Positions 11,042-20,211 of a stretch of DNA of 64,000 bases are shown here, piece by piece; the first letter of the stretch is position 1, and the number at the start of each line of letters is the position of its first letter. This stretch comes from Flavobacterium beibuense (GTDB taxonomy: Bacteria; Bacteroidota; Bacteroidia; Flavobacteriales; Flavobacteriaceae): assembly GCF_004151245.1 (NCBI RefSeq), contig NZ_JUIW01000008.1, forward strand, positions 124,001 through 188,000, read 5' to 3'. Made by a program: the position numbers and the translations under genes. The notes beneath the pieces are model-generated. The model was given only the letters and a program-made list of their open reading frames with translations, was not told where the DNA came from and did no database searches.

Positions 11042-11209
11042 ATGTACCAGGTTTTATGTTATTCGTTTGGAGCTTTCTTTTTAATGGCGTCAGGAAAACT
11101 AATTCTGGCGGGAATCGACAGAGACAGTGTAAGATTTAGGAGCATAGGTGTTTGTAACTTATGCATTTCCATAATCCTGCTTTTTGTGGGGGCCTGCTTC
11201 CTTCGCTAA
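11042..11209 (+). CDS. Small hypothetical membrane protein (55 aa)
   Basis: An ORF of 55 codons starts MYQVLCYSFGAFFLMASG and ends VGACFLR. It has two hydrophobic stretches (about residues 4-18 and 39-54) separated by a charged loop (DRDSVRFRS), so it could be a two-helix membrane hairpin. It lies alone in the 325-bp gap after the sprF-like gene and is followed at once by a strong terminator, which favours a real transcript. No family is recognised. A purine-rich stretch (AAAAAAGGAG) lies about 30 bp upstream, nearer to a three-codon ORF at 11017 than to this start. Confidence 0.4.
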   Translation: MYQVLCYSFGAFFLMASGKLILAGIDRDSVRFRSIGVCNLCISIILLFVGACFLR

Positions 11210-11222
11210 AAAATTACTAAAC

Positions 11223-11254
11223 AAAAAAAGCTCACCAAGTGGTGAGCTTTTTTT
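11223..11254. terminator. Bidirectional terminator between convergent genes
   Basis: GCTCACC (11230-11236) pairs with GGTGAGC (11241-11247), extended by seven A-T pairs on the outside, with a 4-nt loop. T-runs occur on both strands, so it can serve the plus-strand small ORF and the minus-strand gene ending at 11270. Confidence 0.85.
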
Positions 11255-11269
11255 GTTTTATTAAGAGAA

Positions 11270-11737
11270 TTATCCTTTCTTATAAATAAAAAGACCATCC
11301 TGTTCAAGGTCAATATAAAGTTTGCCTTCTTTCATGTAAACTTCAACAAAATCCTCTGTGTCGTCAGAATATATAATCTTAAGCTTTTGCTTTTCATTTT
11401 CGTTAACCAGAGTATAAACTCCGGTTACTTCCTCTCCCGGTATGTATTGCTGTATATTGTTTCCGGTTATTATCATTTTCATTTCCTTAAGCATAGTTAT
11501 CGTTGGGGCTATACTTACTTTGGCTTGCTCTAAAGCTTCTGCAGGAGTCTGGCTTTTTATTGCTTCAGAAAACTCAACATCTCCTTTTATAAGATCAAAG
11601 TATATGCCTTCGGTTTCAAGAAGATCCAATGCAACAACATTCCATGTTCCCTGTAAGTCCTTGTCAGTCAGTTTTTGTGCGAAACTAATCGTTGTAGTCA
11701 TGCAGAATGCAAGACATAAATAAATTAATTTTTTCAT
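11270..11737 (-). CDS. Secreted lipocalin-like hypothetical protein
   Basis: The 155-residue protein has an N-terminal signal peptide ending ISFAQ (about residue 20) and then LQGTWNVVAL, the opening strand typical of bacterial lipocalin-like domains of Bacteroidota. The C-terminal half is rich in short beta strands (VTGVYTLV, KLKIIYSD, FVEVYMKEGKLYI), as expected for a small barrel. No catalytic residues or ligand are evident. It is likely exported to the periplasm. It stands alone, between its own terminator and the end of the mannan operon. The function is unknown; the lipocalin label is a fold-level inference. Confidence 0.7.
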   Translation of the reverse strand: MKKLIYLCLAFCMTTTISFAQKLTDKDLQGTWNVVALDLLETEGIYFDLIKGDVEFSEAIKSQTPAEALEQAKVSIAPTITMLKEMKMIITGNNIQQYIPGEEVTGVYTLVNENEKQKLKIIYSDDTEDFVEVYMKEGKLYIDLEQDGLFIYKKG

Positions 11738-11766
11738 CAGTTATTGGTTTTTTGCGAAGATAAAAC

Positions 11767-11794
11767 AAAAAATCCTGCTAAAAGCAGGATTTTT
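11767..11794 (-). terminator. Terminator of the minus-strand SusCD/GH27/GH5 operon
   Basis: AAAAATCCTGC (11768-11778) pairs with GCAGGATTTTT (11784-11794) around a 5-nt loop. It lies 28 bp beyond the stop of the GH5 gene, the last gene of the operon. It is symmetrical and could work both ways. Confidence 0.8.
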
Positions 11795-11821
11795 AAATTA
11801 CAAAACTAACTCAAACTAAAT

Positions 11822-12778
11822 CTATGATTTATTCAATGATTTTAAATAATCTCTTGTTATTACACCGCTTTCTTTGAGGTCATCTTTCTTCCAGTTTCCT
11901 GTAGAAGAGGCAGTCTTTTTTAGTACACTGCAGGTTTCATCCTTATCGGACACCGACCATGTTATCCAGCTAAGTCCGCGGCTTTCCATCCAGTCAATCC
12001 ATCGTTGCCATTCCTCATAATCAAGAGGACCGTCTCCGGTTGCTTCCATTCCTGCACATTCTGAAATAAATACAGGTAATCCGGCCTCAATTGCCTTGTC
12101 GGTACGGTCACGTAGTTCCTGCTTGTGTGTAGCGGCATAAAAATGTACTGTATACATAATATTTTTAAATCCGGTGATAGGGTCCTGAGCGGGTAAGTGA
12201 ATATCCTGATCCCAGTGCGGACAGCCTACCAGTATAATATTATCAGGATCATTTTTTCGTATAACCTTAATTATTTCTTCGCTGTATGCTTTTACTTCCG
12301 GCCATGTCTCTTCATCAGGTTCATTAAATACCTCATAAATAACATTGGGGCTGTCTCCATATTTTTTAGACATCTTGTCAAAAAACAGCTTGGCTTCTTT
12401 AAGGTTTATATTGTGGCTATGCCAGTCTATAATAACATAAATATCAGTAGCTATGGCCCCTTCAACAACAGCCATTATTTTTTGTTCAGAATCCTGAGGG
12501 TTTTGAAGATAAGTGTTGTTGCCTATCTCTATACCCATTGCTGCTCTAACGATGTTTACATTCCAGTCATCTTTAAGCCATTGTACCGCTTCCTTATTAT
12601 AAAAGCGCGGCCAAAAGCTATGCCACCCGAAGCTCATGCCCCGAAGCATAACATGCTCACTGTTTTGGTCAACAAGTTTTGTTCCTTCAACACTTAGTTG
12701 CCCATGTTTGCTTACCTGTGCAAAAGTAGCCGAGTAGAGTAGGAGTGTGGCTATAATATGTTTTAAGCGGTGTTTCAT
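11822..12778 (-). CDS. GH5 endo-beta-1,4-glucanase/glucomannanase (GH5_2-like)
   Basis: The 318-residue protein has a signal peptide (residues 1-20, ATFA/Q) and a single GH5 (beta/alpha)8 domain. The family start RGMSFGWHSFWPRFYN, the acid/base Glu153 in YEVFNEP and the nucleophile Glu240 in VFISECAG are all present, as is the conserved HFYAATH. The sequence resembles subfamily 2 endoglucanases. Inside a beta-mannan PUL the likely substrate is glucomannan or mixed Glc-Man chains. With a type I signal and no lipobox it is probably periplasmic or secreted. It is the last gene of the operon, 2 bp after GH27. Exact specificity cannot be read from the sequence. Confidence 0.85.
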   Translation of the reverse strand: MKHRLKHIIATLLLYSATFAQVSKHGQLSVEGTKLVDQNSEHVMLRGMSFGWHSFWPRFYNKEAVQWLKDDWNVNIVRAAMGIEIGNNTYLQNPQDSEQKIMAVVEGAIATDIYVIIDWHSHNINLKEAKLFFDKMSKKYGDSPNVIYEVFNEPDEETWPEVKAYSEEIIKVIRKNDPDNIILVGCPHWDQDIHLPAQDPITGFKNIMYTVHFYAATHKQELRDRTDKAIEAGLPVFISECAGMEATGDGPLDYEEWQRWIDWMESRGLSWITWSVSDKDETCSVLKKTASSTGNWKKDDLKESGVITRDYLKSLNKS

Positions 12779-12780
12779 TT

Positions 12781-14019
12781 TTATTTTTTAGAAAGTCTTA
12801 ATACAACAATATCATGCGGAGCTATTTTGCTTTTGTAAGCTTTTTTAGTATTTCCTGCTTTTTTATTATTCCATACATCCTGGACATTATAAGTAATGGT
12901 GTTGAATGAAGTCTCTTTGTTGAATTCTTCATCTTTTATGCTGTGGTCTTTCCAGTTAAAGTCAATTGATTTTTCTTCTTCGCTTCTGTTAAGAAAAGCC
13001 ACAGCCCAATCACCGTTTTCCAATGGTTTTACCCATGTTTCAAGTCTGTTATTTTCGTTATATCTAAACCCTTGTATTCCCAGTTTATCCTGATTAATGG
13101 CAATCATAGCTTTGTTGGTAAGGATATTAAGGGTTTCTTCGCTCATTTTTCTAAAATCGTTGCCTGCAATAAGCGGAGAAGCCACCATACACCACATGCT
13201 GAAATGAGATTTGTCTTCAGTATCATTCATTTCATTACCTACTTCCATCATGTCAAAGTCGTTCCAGTGGTCAGGACCCGAATATTTTCGGATGCCTTTT
13301 CTCATGTCAATTATCTTCATAAATCCCCATGACGACCAGTTTTCAGGGTGCTTAAACTCACAATCAAAACAAGGATAGATGTCGCCAGATATTCTCCACA
13401 TATTTCCTAATGGTTCTGCCCATTCCCAAGGTTGGTTGTCTCCCCATTCACAAAGGCTGAAAAGGATTGGCCTGCCTGCAGTTTTAAGGGCATTGCTCAT
13501 TGTTGTATAAGCTTCTTTAGCGGTAATGCCTTCTGTATTACACCAGTCGTATTTTAAGAAATCGATACCCAGCGCAGCATAAAAGCGGGCATCCTGATAT
13601 TCATAGCCTCTTGTCCCGGGATAACCAGCACAGGTTTTAGTGCCTGCACAATTATATAATCCAAATTTTAGGCCTTTAGAGTGTACATAATCTATTAAGG
13701 ATTTCATTCCGCTAGGGAATTTTTTAGGATCGGGAACTAAGTTGCCGTTTGCATCTCTTTCACGCGTCATCCAGCCATCATCCAGTACTATGTAAGTATA
13801 TCCGGCATCTTTCATGCCTGATGCTACCATAATATCGGCAGTTTGTTTTACCAGGTCTTCATTTATATCGGTTGCAAAAGTGTTCCATGAATTCCATCCC
13901 ATAGGAGGGGTCATGGCCAGTCCTTCAAATTTTGAAGGTTCCAGTTTATGGTTATTTCCCTGTGAAAATGCCGATAGGGATAATATTAAGCTTAAAAGGC
14001 TATAAAAGATTTTTTTCAT
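12781..14019 (-). CDS. GH27 alpha-galactosidase
   Basis: The 412-residue protein has a signal peptide (about residues 1-20, LSAFSQ) and the GH27 hallmark MTPPMGWNSWNTF (residues 36-48). The nucleophile Asp158 is in KYDWCN and the acid/base Asp213 in ISGDIYPCF. It also has the LDDGW motif at 79-83. A beta-sandwich C-terminal domain fills residues from about 310. The enzyme would remove alpha-1,6-galactose side chains from galactomannan, which suits the galK-galT pair in the same locus. It is separated from the upstream glycan-binding gene by a hairpin that may lower its expression. Confidence 0.93.
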   Translation of the reverse strand: MKKIFYSLLSLILSLSAFSQGNNHKLEPSKFEGLAMTPPMGWNSWNTFATDINEDLVKQTADIMVASGMKDAGYTYIVLDDGWMTRERDANGNLVPDPKKFPSGMKSLIDYVHSKGLKFGLYNCAGTKTCAGYPGTRGYEYQDARFYAALGIDFLKYDWCNTEGITAKEAYTTMSNALKTAGRPILFSLCEWGDNQPWEWAEPLGNMWRISGDIYPCFDCEFKHPENWSSWGFMKIIDMRKGIRKYSGPDHWNDFDMMEVGNEMNDTEDKSHFSMWCMVASPLIAGNDFRKMSEETLNILTNKAMIAINQDKLGIQGFRYNENNRLETWVKPLENGDWAVAFLNRSEEEKSIDFNWKDHSIKDEEFNKETSFNTITYNVQDVWNNKKAGNTKKAYKSKIAPHDIVVLRLSKK

Positions 14020-14067
14020 TATGTTTTTTTATTGTGCAGGTGTTATGGGGGAACTTAAAAATAATTA

Positions 14068-14100
14068 AAACATTCCCCGATCCAAAATCAGGGAATGTTT
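14068..14100 (-). terminator. Intercistronic hairpin in the PUL operon
   Basis: AAACATTCCC (14068-14077) pairs with GGGAATGTTT (14091-14100), with an inner GAT/ATC pair in the loop. On the minus strand it is followed by TTTTAATTATTTTT. It lies between the glycan-binding protein gene and GH27, so it is probably a partial terminator that separates the highly expressed uptake genes from the enzymes. Confidence 0.7.
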
Positions 14101-14137
14101 CACAAAAAACAAAATCACAATGTATAAGTGTAGGGGA

Positions 14138-15172
14138 TTAATCTACGGTGAATCCTATATTGTCAAAGTAATAGTTATGGGTTGCTCCAGTAAATTCCTG
14201 GAACGAAATATTCTGTAAGGCTTCAGGCATTCCGCCCAGTTCTTCCCATGTATAGCGGTATTCTTTCCAGTCAGAAGTAGTAGTGAATGCAAAGTTTGCA
14301 TCACCCCAGTTAGCACCGTTAAAAATAAGCACCAGTTTTCCCGGATCGTCAGAACGAACTGAAAATCGTATTCCTGTGTATTGAGATATCTGATCATCCC
14401 ATGCCCAGTTACCCTGAATATTATCCCATCCTGAAATTTCTTTCTTGATGAAAGTAACACCCTGATATGCTTTTGCAGGATCAGTTATATATTCGTGGTT
14501 GTTCCATTCTTCTATAGTCCACGGGTCATAAAATGCATCGTCATAAATAGCAGTACCTACAGCTGTTCCCCAGGTGTCTGATCCCGATATGGTTTCAACC
14601 TCAATATATTTGTGTTGAGAACCGGCAGGCAGTTTAATAGCTACTTCCGTTAAAGATGTGGAAACGATTTCTGCCTCTACACCACCTACAGTTACTACAG
14701 GGTCAAGGAAATAGTTTCCTAAAAGGGTTACCACTTCGCCATCTGCTGCATTAACAGGCTGGAAACTTCTCAGTTCCGGTGCCGGTGGTGCCACAATAAA
14801 CGGGTATACTGCTGTGCCATATTTAGTGACGATTTTTAACTCATTTGATGCATCTGCATAAGGAGTGTCTTTGTCTATCGTAACAAAAATGGTGTTCTCA
14901 GTAACTAAGGTTGGGTTAAAATAAGTATCAGTGTCATTAAAATATACTTTTTGTAATGTACTGAATCCTACACCCTGTATTGCATACATGTTGTTAGCAT
15001 AACCTACTTCAAGTGGCTCCAGATTTTCGTCGGCAGAAAGGGCTATACTGTTAATTTCAGGGGCAGATGTACTTGCAGACGAATCATCATCACTACAGGA
15101 TACAATCCCCAGGGATACTACCGTAAAAACGGTAAGTAAACCCATTAGTTTTTTTAATTTAAAAGTTTTCAT
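14138..15172 (-). CDS. Surface glycan-binding lipoprotein (SGBP-type)
   Basis: The 344-residue protein has a lipoprotein signal with the lipid-attachment Cys26 (GIVSCSDDD), followed by an acidic stretch that favours surface display in Bacteroidota. Residues 40-130 and 130-210 look like two IPT/TIG-type Ig domains (EPLEVGYANNMYAIQGVGF, DGEVVTLLGNYFLDPVVTVGG split across them). The aromatic-rich C-terminal part (about 215-344, with repeated Trp) would bind the glycan. Its position directly after susD is typical of SusE/SGBP-B-like proteins. It has no catalytic motif. The binding target is inferred to be beta-mannan from the locus. Confidence 0.82.
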   Translation of the reverse strand: MKTFKLKKLMGLLTVFTVVSLGIVSCSDDDSSASTSAPEINSIALSADENLEPLEVGYANNMYAIQGVGFSTLQKVYFNDTDTYFNPTLVTENTIFVTIDKDTPYADASNELKIVTKYGTAVYPFIVAPPAPELRSFQPVNAADGEVVTLLGNYFLDPVVTVGGVEAEIVSTSLTEVAIKLPAGSQHKYIEVETISGSDTWGTAVGTAIYDDAFYDPWTIEEWNNHEYITDPAKAYQGVTFIKKEISGWDNIQGNWAWDDQISQYTGIRFSVRSDDPGKLVLIFNGANWGDANFAFTTTSDWKEYRYTWEELGGMPEALQNISFQEFTGATHNYYFDNIGFTVD

Positions 15173-15189
15173 ATACTGAATTTTTAAAA

Positions 15190-16752
15190 TTAGTCAAAGT
15201 TATAAGGTACCGGAGGCTCACCTAATTTAGGATTCTTGTCTAAATCGATAGTTGGGTAAGGCAGTATAAAGAAGTCTCCCGACGGGATTGGCACGAAGTT
15301 AGGATTGTCTACAAAGCCTCTGTCCTGATTACTTATTATATCTGCTGCTTTAGATAATGGTAATCTTCCAAGGTCATACCAGTAATCTCCCTCAAAAGCC
15401 AATTCGATTCTTCTTTCATGGAAAAGTTCATCAAAAGTGAATGAAGTTACAGATGGTAAACCGGCCCTGTTTCTTACTTTGTTATAAGAATCAAGAGCAG
15501 CAGCATCTGAAGTGCTTTCAGCACCTCCTAAAATTGCCTCTGCATGTATAAGTAATACTTCAGCATAACGCATGATATAAGTGTTGTTTTCCATCATACC
15601 CCAGTTGTCAAACGGACCTGCAGCACCGCCGCCTTTACCTACAACGTATTTTTTGATACCCGAACCTGTACCCTGTGCATCAATATCATCAGGAACAGTT
15701 AATCCGGGACCATCGGCAGTTGTAATGTTAGGGTAGAAATCCCCAGGTAACATAACTGTTTCCTTACGTCTTAAATCCCCGTCTTCAAATGAGGCTAACA
15801 GGTCCATAGAAGGGGCAAATACACCTCCGTAAGTAGCCTGATTTATGTAAGGGGAATAACCAAACTGAGTGTTACAGTTGCTGGCAGTACCGTAGTTTCC
15901 GGTAACTTTCCACTGTAGTGCAAAAATAGATTCTTCATTATTGTTGTTAGCTGTAAGGAACAGGTCTCCAAAAGAGTAGGAAGGAAGTTCCTCACCTCCA
16001 TAAAGTTTAAACTCACCGCTGTTTATTACTTCTTCAGCAAGTTGTCTTGCTTCATTATATTCTCCCTGATATAAGTGCGCCTTAGCAAGCATTGCTTTGG
16101 CAGAACCTTTAGATACCCTTCCGTTATCGGCATAATTAGAGCTTCTTATTTTTTCAGGAAGCATATTTATTGCAGCATTGTATTCTAATTCAATAAACTG
16201 ATAAATATCTTCTACAGGGTTTGTAGGTATTTGAGGGTTTTCAACGTTATCCAGGTTGTTTTCTACAATTGGCACCGGTCCCCATAGCCTAACAAGGTAA
16301 AAGTAAGCCGTAGCTCTCATAAAGTGCGCTTCGCCAATTGCAACATCCACTACTTCCGGATCTACTTCCGGACCTACTCTTTCCGGCAGAAGGCTAATAA
16401 GCATATTGGCTTGTGCTATAGTAGCCCATAGACCTTTCCATGCATTAACCATTTCTACGTCGGTACCGGAAATTGTAAGTGTTCTTAAACTGTTAACGTC
16501 GCTTGATCCTGTGTAGCTGTTACCCGATCCAACTTCACCAATTGCAAAGAAAGCCTTGTTGTGAAAGTTAAACCATGTTTTGCTGTACATTGCATTAGTA
16601 CTGTTTCTTACCTGGTCATTAGAACTAAAGTAATTTTCGAGTGTAATGCTGTCCTGCGGTTCGCGTATAAGGAAGTCATCACTGCATGAGTTAAGCGACA
16701 TCACTCCTAAAGCGAAAACTGCGACTGCTATTGATTTTATATTTTTTTTCAT
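15190..16752 (-). CDS. susD: SusD/RagB family glycan-binding lipoprotein
   Basis: The 520-residue protein has a lipobox with Cys23 (LNSCSDDFL) and the SusD N-terminal pattern FLIREPQDSITLENYFSS. TPR-like helices are recognisable by LAKAHLYQGEYNEARQLAEEV, and the C-terminal segment has RIELAFEGDYWYDLGRLP. It is the surface lid that works with SusC to capture and import oligosaccharides. It is 10 bp after susC and 17 bp before the glycan-binding gene, in one operon. The name denotes the family; the substrate here is inferred to be beta-manno-oligosaccharide, not starch. Confidence 0.95.
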   Translation of the reverse strand: MKKNIKSIAVAVFALGVMSLNSCSDDFLIREPQDSITLENYFSSNDQVRNSTNAMYSKTWFNFHNKAFFAIGEVGSGNSYTGSSDVNSLRTLTISGTDVEMVNAWKGLWATIAQANMLISLLPERVGPEVDPEVVDVAIGEAHFMRATAYFYLVRLWGPVPIVENNLDNVENPQIPTNPVEDIYQFIELEYNAAINMLPEKIRSSNYADNGRVSKGSAKAMLAKAHLYQGEYNEARQLAEEVINSGEFKLYGGEELPSYSFGDLFLTANNNNEESIFALQWKVTGNYGTASNCNTQFGYSPYINQATYGGVFAPSMDLLASFEDGDLRRKETVMLPGDFYPNITTADGPGLTVPDDIDAQGTGSGIKKYVVGKGGGAAGPFDNWGMMENNTYIMRYAEVLLIHAEAILGGAESTSDAAALDSYNKVRNRAGLPSVTSFTFDELFHERRIELAFEGDYWYDLGRLPLSKAADIISNQDRGFVDNPNFVPIPSGDFFILPYPTIDLDKNPKLGEPPVPYNFD

Positions 16753-16762
16753 GAGCTAATTT

Positions 16763-19700
16763 TTAGAATTCAACATTTAATCCCATAGTGAATGAACGTG
16801 GCGAAGGGTAGCGTCCGTTATCTACTCCTGTTAAAAGTGCATTCTGGTTAAAAGAACCTACTTCAGGATCATATCCCTTATACTTTGTAAAGGTGTGCAG
16901 GTTTTGAACACCTCCATAAATTCTCAGTTTTGTAATACTTACTTTTGATGTAATATCAGATGGTAAAGTATAACCTAACGTAATGTTTTGGATTCTTAAG
17001 TAAGAACCGTCTTCAACATACCTGTCAGAAATTAAAAGATTACTGTGGCCAAGGTTACTTACCGGCCTGGGCAGGCTTGCATTAGGATTGTCTACCGTCC
17101 AGTAATCAGCAGCTTCAGCTAGCTGGTTTTGATATAGGTTGGTGTTTAGGGTACCGGTTCTTCCTGTAAGATTAAGAATGTCGTTGCCCTGAGAACCCTG
17201 TAGGAAAATAGAAAGGTCTATACCTTTATACCTGAAGTTGTTTGTAAAACCATAAGTAAAATCAGGGTAAGGATTACCTATAAAAGTTCTGTCATCATCG
17301 TTTATTACTCCGTCATCATTTAAGTCGGCGTATAATACATCTCCTAATTGAGATTGTACCGGGTCTCCGTTGTAAATGCCAATTAACGGCGCATTGTCAA
17401 GTTGATCCTGGTCTCTGATGATCCCTAATGTCTGATATCCGTAAAACTGTCCCATTGGCTGTCCTACAACAGTATTTGTAGCGGTAACAGTAGTATAATC
17501 ATTAGTGTTTACTTCCTGCATTAGTACAAGTCCGTCGTTTAGGGATACTACCTTATTTCTGTTTCTTGAGAAAATAAGGGTAGAGTTCCATGAAAAATCT
17601 TTTGAAGGATCTGTTTTGTATGAAAGGGTAAGGTCTATACCTTTATTTTGTATCTCACCAAGATTTACATAAGGAGGGTCTATACCACCTTCCCAGTTAG
17701 GGCCGCCTGTAAGGTAATAAGGTAGAGGGAGCGTAGTAAGGAAGTCTTCCGATCTTTTGTTGTAGAATTCTACTGTAGCACTAAGTCTATTGCTAAATAG
17801 CGTAAAATCTATACCTAAGTTGGTTTGTTTAGAAGTTTCCCATGTTACATTAGGGTTTGCCATATTAGTAAACAGAGTACCTGTTCCTAATCCTGTACCA
17901 ATAAAGCTAAGGTTAGCACCATACCTGTTATTACCTATCTGTTGGTTACCCACTTCACCATAACCGGCTCTAAATCTAATATTGTCTATATATTTTTTAG
18001 TTCCTTCCATGAAGCCTTCGTTTGAAAGTGTCCATGAACCTGAAACTGCAGGGAAGTATCCCCATTGTTTTTTAGTTACAGGGTCAAATTTAGAAGAACC
18101 ATCAGCCCTTATTGAACCCTGAATGCTATAACGATCGTCAAAAGTATAAATAGCCCTGCCAAAATATGAGTTAAGAGCCTGGCTGCCTTTATAGTCGTTT
18201 ACAGTGCTTTGAGAAGCATCGGCAACACTTATAGTGTGTACATCATTACTCAGGAAACCTGTAGCATAAGCATACATACCATCCCAGGTAGACTCATTAG
18301 CCTCCTGTCCGGCAAGCACTGTTACATCATGTTTGCCTGCAAAAGTGTTTCTGTAAGTAAGAAGGTTTTTTACGTTCCATGAGTACCAGTTTTGGCGTCT
18401 TTTGTTTAAGTCGGCAAACTCATTGCCAAAAGAACCCCACTGATATGTTGGAAGAAACTCGTCGTTTTCGCTAAACTCTGTATTGGCACCAAGTTCAAAC
18501 CTGTAACTAAGGCCTTTAAATAAAGATATTTCAGCATAAACATTTCCTAAGAAATTTTTACGAACCAGTTCGTTAGATTTTGTTAGAGCTAGGGCCACAG
18601 GGTTTATGTAAGCAACACCCTGGTTGTTTGCCGGAGCACCGGCATAAGAACCATCAAGATTTCTTACTGCTAAATCAGGAGCCTGAAGTAGTGAAGTACT
18701 TACAATACCGTTTTGCTGACCATTTAAGGTAATGTCTTCGTTGGTAATTGAACCTGTTACATAAGCACCTACCTTTAACCATTTTTTTACTTTAGTGTCA
18801 ACATTAGACTTAAATGTATAACGCTTAAACTGAGATCCGATTACTGTACCAAGTTGGTCTGTATAACCTCCTGATATATAGTAATTGGTGTCGTCTTTAC
18901 CACCTGAAAAAGCTAACTGATGGTTTTTAAGTATACCTGTCTGGTAAATTTCTTCCTGCCAGTTAGTACCAGATCCTAATAACTCAGGATGTGCAAATTC
19001 AGGTCTTAATTCCTGTCCGTACAAAGCGGCAAGTTCATTTTGCTGGCGGGCATATTGCTGAAGATCCATTACATCAAGTAATTTAGCCTGTTCCTGGAAC
19101 GAAACATAACTGTCGTATGTTAGTTTTCCTGTACCTTTTTTACCTGATTTAGTAGTGATTATTACAACACCATTGGCACCTCTTGCGCCATAAATGGCTG
19201 TTGCAGAGGCATCTTTAAGGATGTCCATCGACTCGATGTCATTAGGGTTTAGCATAGCAAGCGGACTCACTGTGTTATTACCCTGTGATGTAAAATCGCC
19301 ACCTGCTATAGGTCTTCCGCTCATAGCGTTTCCTGTAGCATCTCCCGAAACTGGTACACCGTCTATAATATATAAAGGTTCGTTTGTTCCTGAAAGTGAT
19401 GTATTACCCCTAATACGTATAGAGGTTGAACTACCCGGCTGTCCTGAGTTGTTTGTAACAACAACCCCCGAAGCCTTACCCTGCATCATTTGGTCTATAC
19501 TTACCTGTGTTAAGTCGGCAACATCAGTAGCCTTTATTTTTGAAACGGAACCGTTAACTTCCTGTCTTTTTTGACTTCCATAACCAATTAATACTATTTC
19601 GTCAAGAGTTTGTGCATTTTCTTCAAGGGTAACATTTACTACCTCTCTTCCGTTTATTTCAATTTCCTGATTTCCATACCCGATAAAACTGAAAACCAGC

Positions 19701-19936
19701 ACAGCATCACTTGGAGCATTAATGCTGTATTGTCCGTCTTCATTTGTAGATACACCGGTTCCTGCACCTTTTATAGTAACGTTAGCACCAGGTATACCCA
19801 TGCCTGTATTGTCTATTACCGTGCCGGTAACAGTTGTTTGCGCCTGTAAGGCACTAAAAGAACACAACAAAAGCAAATACAGTAATGCATTGCCTCGCTG
19901 GAGCCATTTAGTAAAATAGAATAATTTAATCCCCAT
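16763..19936 (-). CDS. susC: SusC/RagA family TonB-dependent outer-membrane transporter
   Basis: The 1057-residue protein has an N-terminal signal peptide (residues to about 33, ALQAQ). A carboxypeptidase-regulatory-like domain follows (VTGTVIDNTGMGIPGANVTIKG, residues 36-57 region). The TonB-box-like stretch, plug domain (IRGNTSLSGTNEPLYIIDGVP, SIDQMMQGKASGVVV) and a 22-strand type barrel end in Phe (MGLNVEF). It is first in the operon. The start at 19936 leaves an unusually long signal sequence (GIKLFYFTKWLQRGNALL) but gives a normal hydrophobic core. The promoter and putative operator lie 94-138 bp upstream. It would import mannan fragments into the periplasm. Confidence 0.95.
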   Translation of the reverse strand: MGIKLFYFTKWLQRGNALLYLLLLCSFSALQAQTTVTGTVIDNTGMGIPGANVTIKGAGTGVSTNEDGQYSINAPSDAVLVFSFIGYGNQEIEINGREVVNVTLEENAQTLDEIVLIGYGSQKRQEVNGSVSKIKATDVADLTQVSIDQMMQGKASGVVVTNNSGQPGSSTSIRIRGNTSLSGTNEPLYIIDGVPVSGDATGNAMSGRPIAGGDFTSQGNNTVSPLAMLNPNDIESMDILKDASATAIYGARGANGVVIITTKSGKKGTGKLTYDSYVSFQEQAKLLDVMDLQQYARQQNELAALYGQELRPEFAHPELLGSGTNWQEEIYQTGILKNHQLAFSGGKDDTNYYISGGYTDQLGTVIGSQFKRYTFKSNVDTKVKKWLKVGAYVTGSITNEDITLNGQQNGIVSTSLLQAPDLAVRNLDGSYAGAPANNQGVAYINPVALALTKSNELVRKNFLGNVYAEISLFKGLSYRFELGANTEFSENDEFLPTYQWGSFGNEFADLNKRRQNWYSWNVKNLLTYRNTFAGKHDVTVLAGQEANESTWDGMYAYATGFLSNDVHTISVADASQSTVNDYKGSQALNSYFGRAIYTFDDRYSIQGSIRADGSSKFDPVTKKQWGYFPAVSGSWTLSNEGFMEGTKKYIDNIRFRAGYGEVGNQQIGNNRYGANLSFIGTGLGTGTLFTNMANPNVTWETSKQTNLGIDFTLFSNRLSATVEFYNKRSEDFLTTLPLPYYLTGGPNWEGGIDPPYVNLGEIQNKGIDLTLSYKTDPSKDFSWNSTLIFSRNRNKVVSLNDGLVLMQEVNTNDYTTVTATNTVVGQPMGQFYGYQTLGIIRDQDQLDNAPLIGIYNGDPVQSQLGDVLYADLNDDGVINDDDRTFIGNPYPDFTYGFTNNFRYKGIDLSIFLQGSQGNDILNLTGRTGTLNTNLYQNQLAEAADYWTVDNPNASLPRPVSNLGHSNLLISDRYVEDGSYLRIQNITLGYTLPSDITSKVSITKLRIYGGVQNLHTFTKYKGYDPEVGSFNQNALLTGVDNGRYPSPRSFTMGLNVEF

Positions 19937-20029
19937 AATTGATTTGTGTTAGGTTAGTTACTAATTTCTGAATAAATAAACACTTTATTTTTACTTTCGG
20001 TAATTTTAGAGTTTATTTATTGATAAAAA

Positions 20030-20074
20030 CAAATTTATGGGAGATGTTAAGTGTTTGTTAATATTATTTTATCA
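20030..20074 (-). promoter_or_regulatory. susC promoter with candidate PUL operator
   Basis: On the minus strand the motif TGATAAAATAATATTAAC (20074-20057) is followed after exactly 19 nt by TAAATTTG (20037-20030), a match to the Bacteroidota TAnnTTTG box. The same motif at the same distance precedes the GH26 operon. The predicted 5' leader of susC is about 85 nt. The nearby palindrome TATCATTTAATGATA (20070-20084) overlaps it. Confidence 0.65.
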
Positions 20075-20211
20075 TTTAATGATAATATTTTCTCTAACGT
20101 TTGCGTAAATAGTATACCGTAAAAACAGAAAGTGGTTTTTAAGAATAATTAAATCATTTTAAATCAATTATTTACTCTCTTCTTGAGTGTTTGTTTTATA
20201 TAGGCTTTATT

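Noticed and set aside
20070..20084. Palindrome TATCATTTAATGATA as an independent operator
   Set aside because: It is not repeated at the other PUL promoter; the longer motif overlapping it is.
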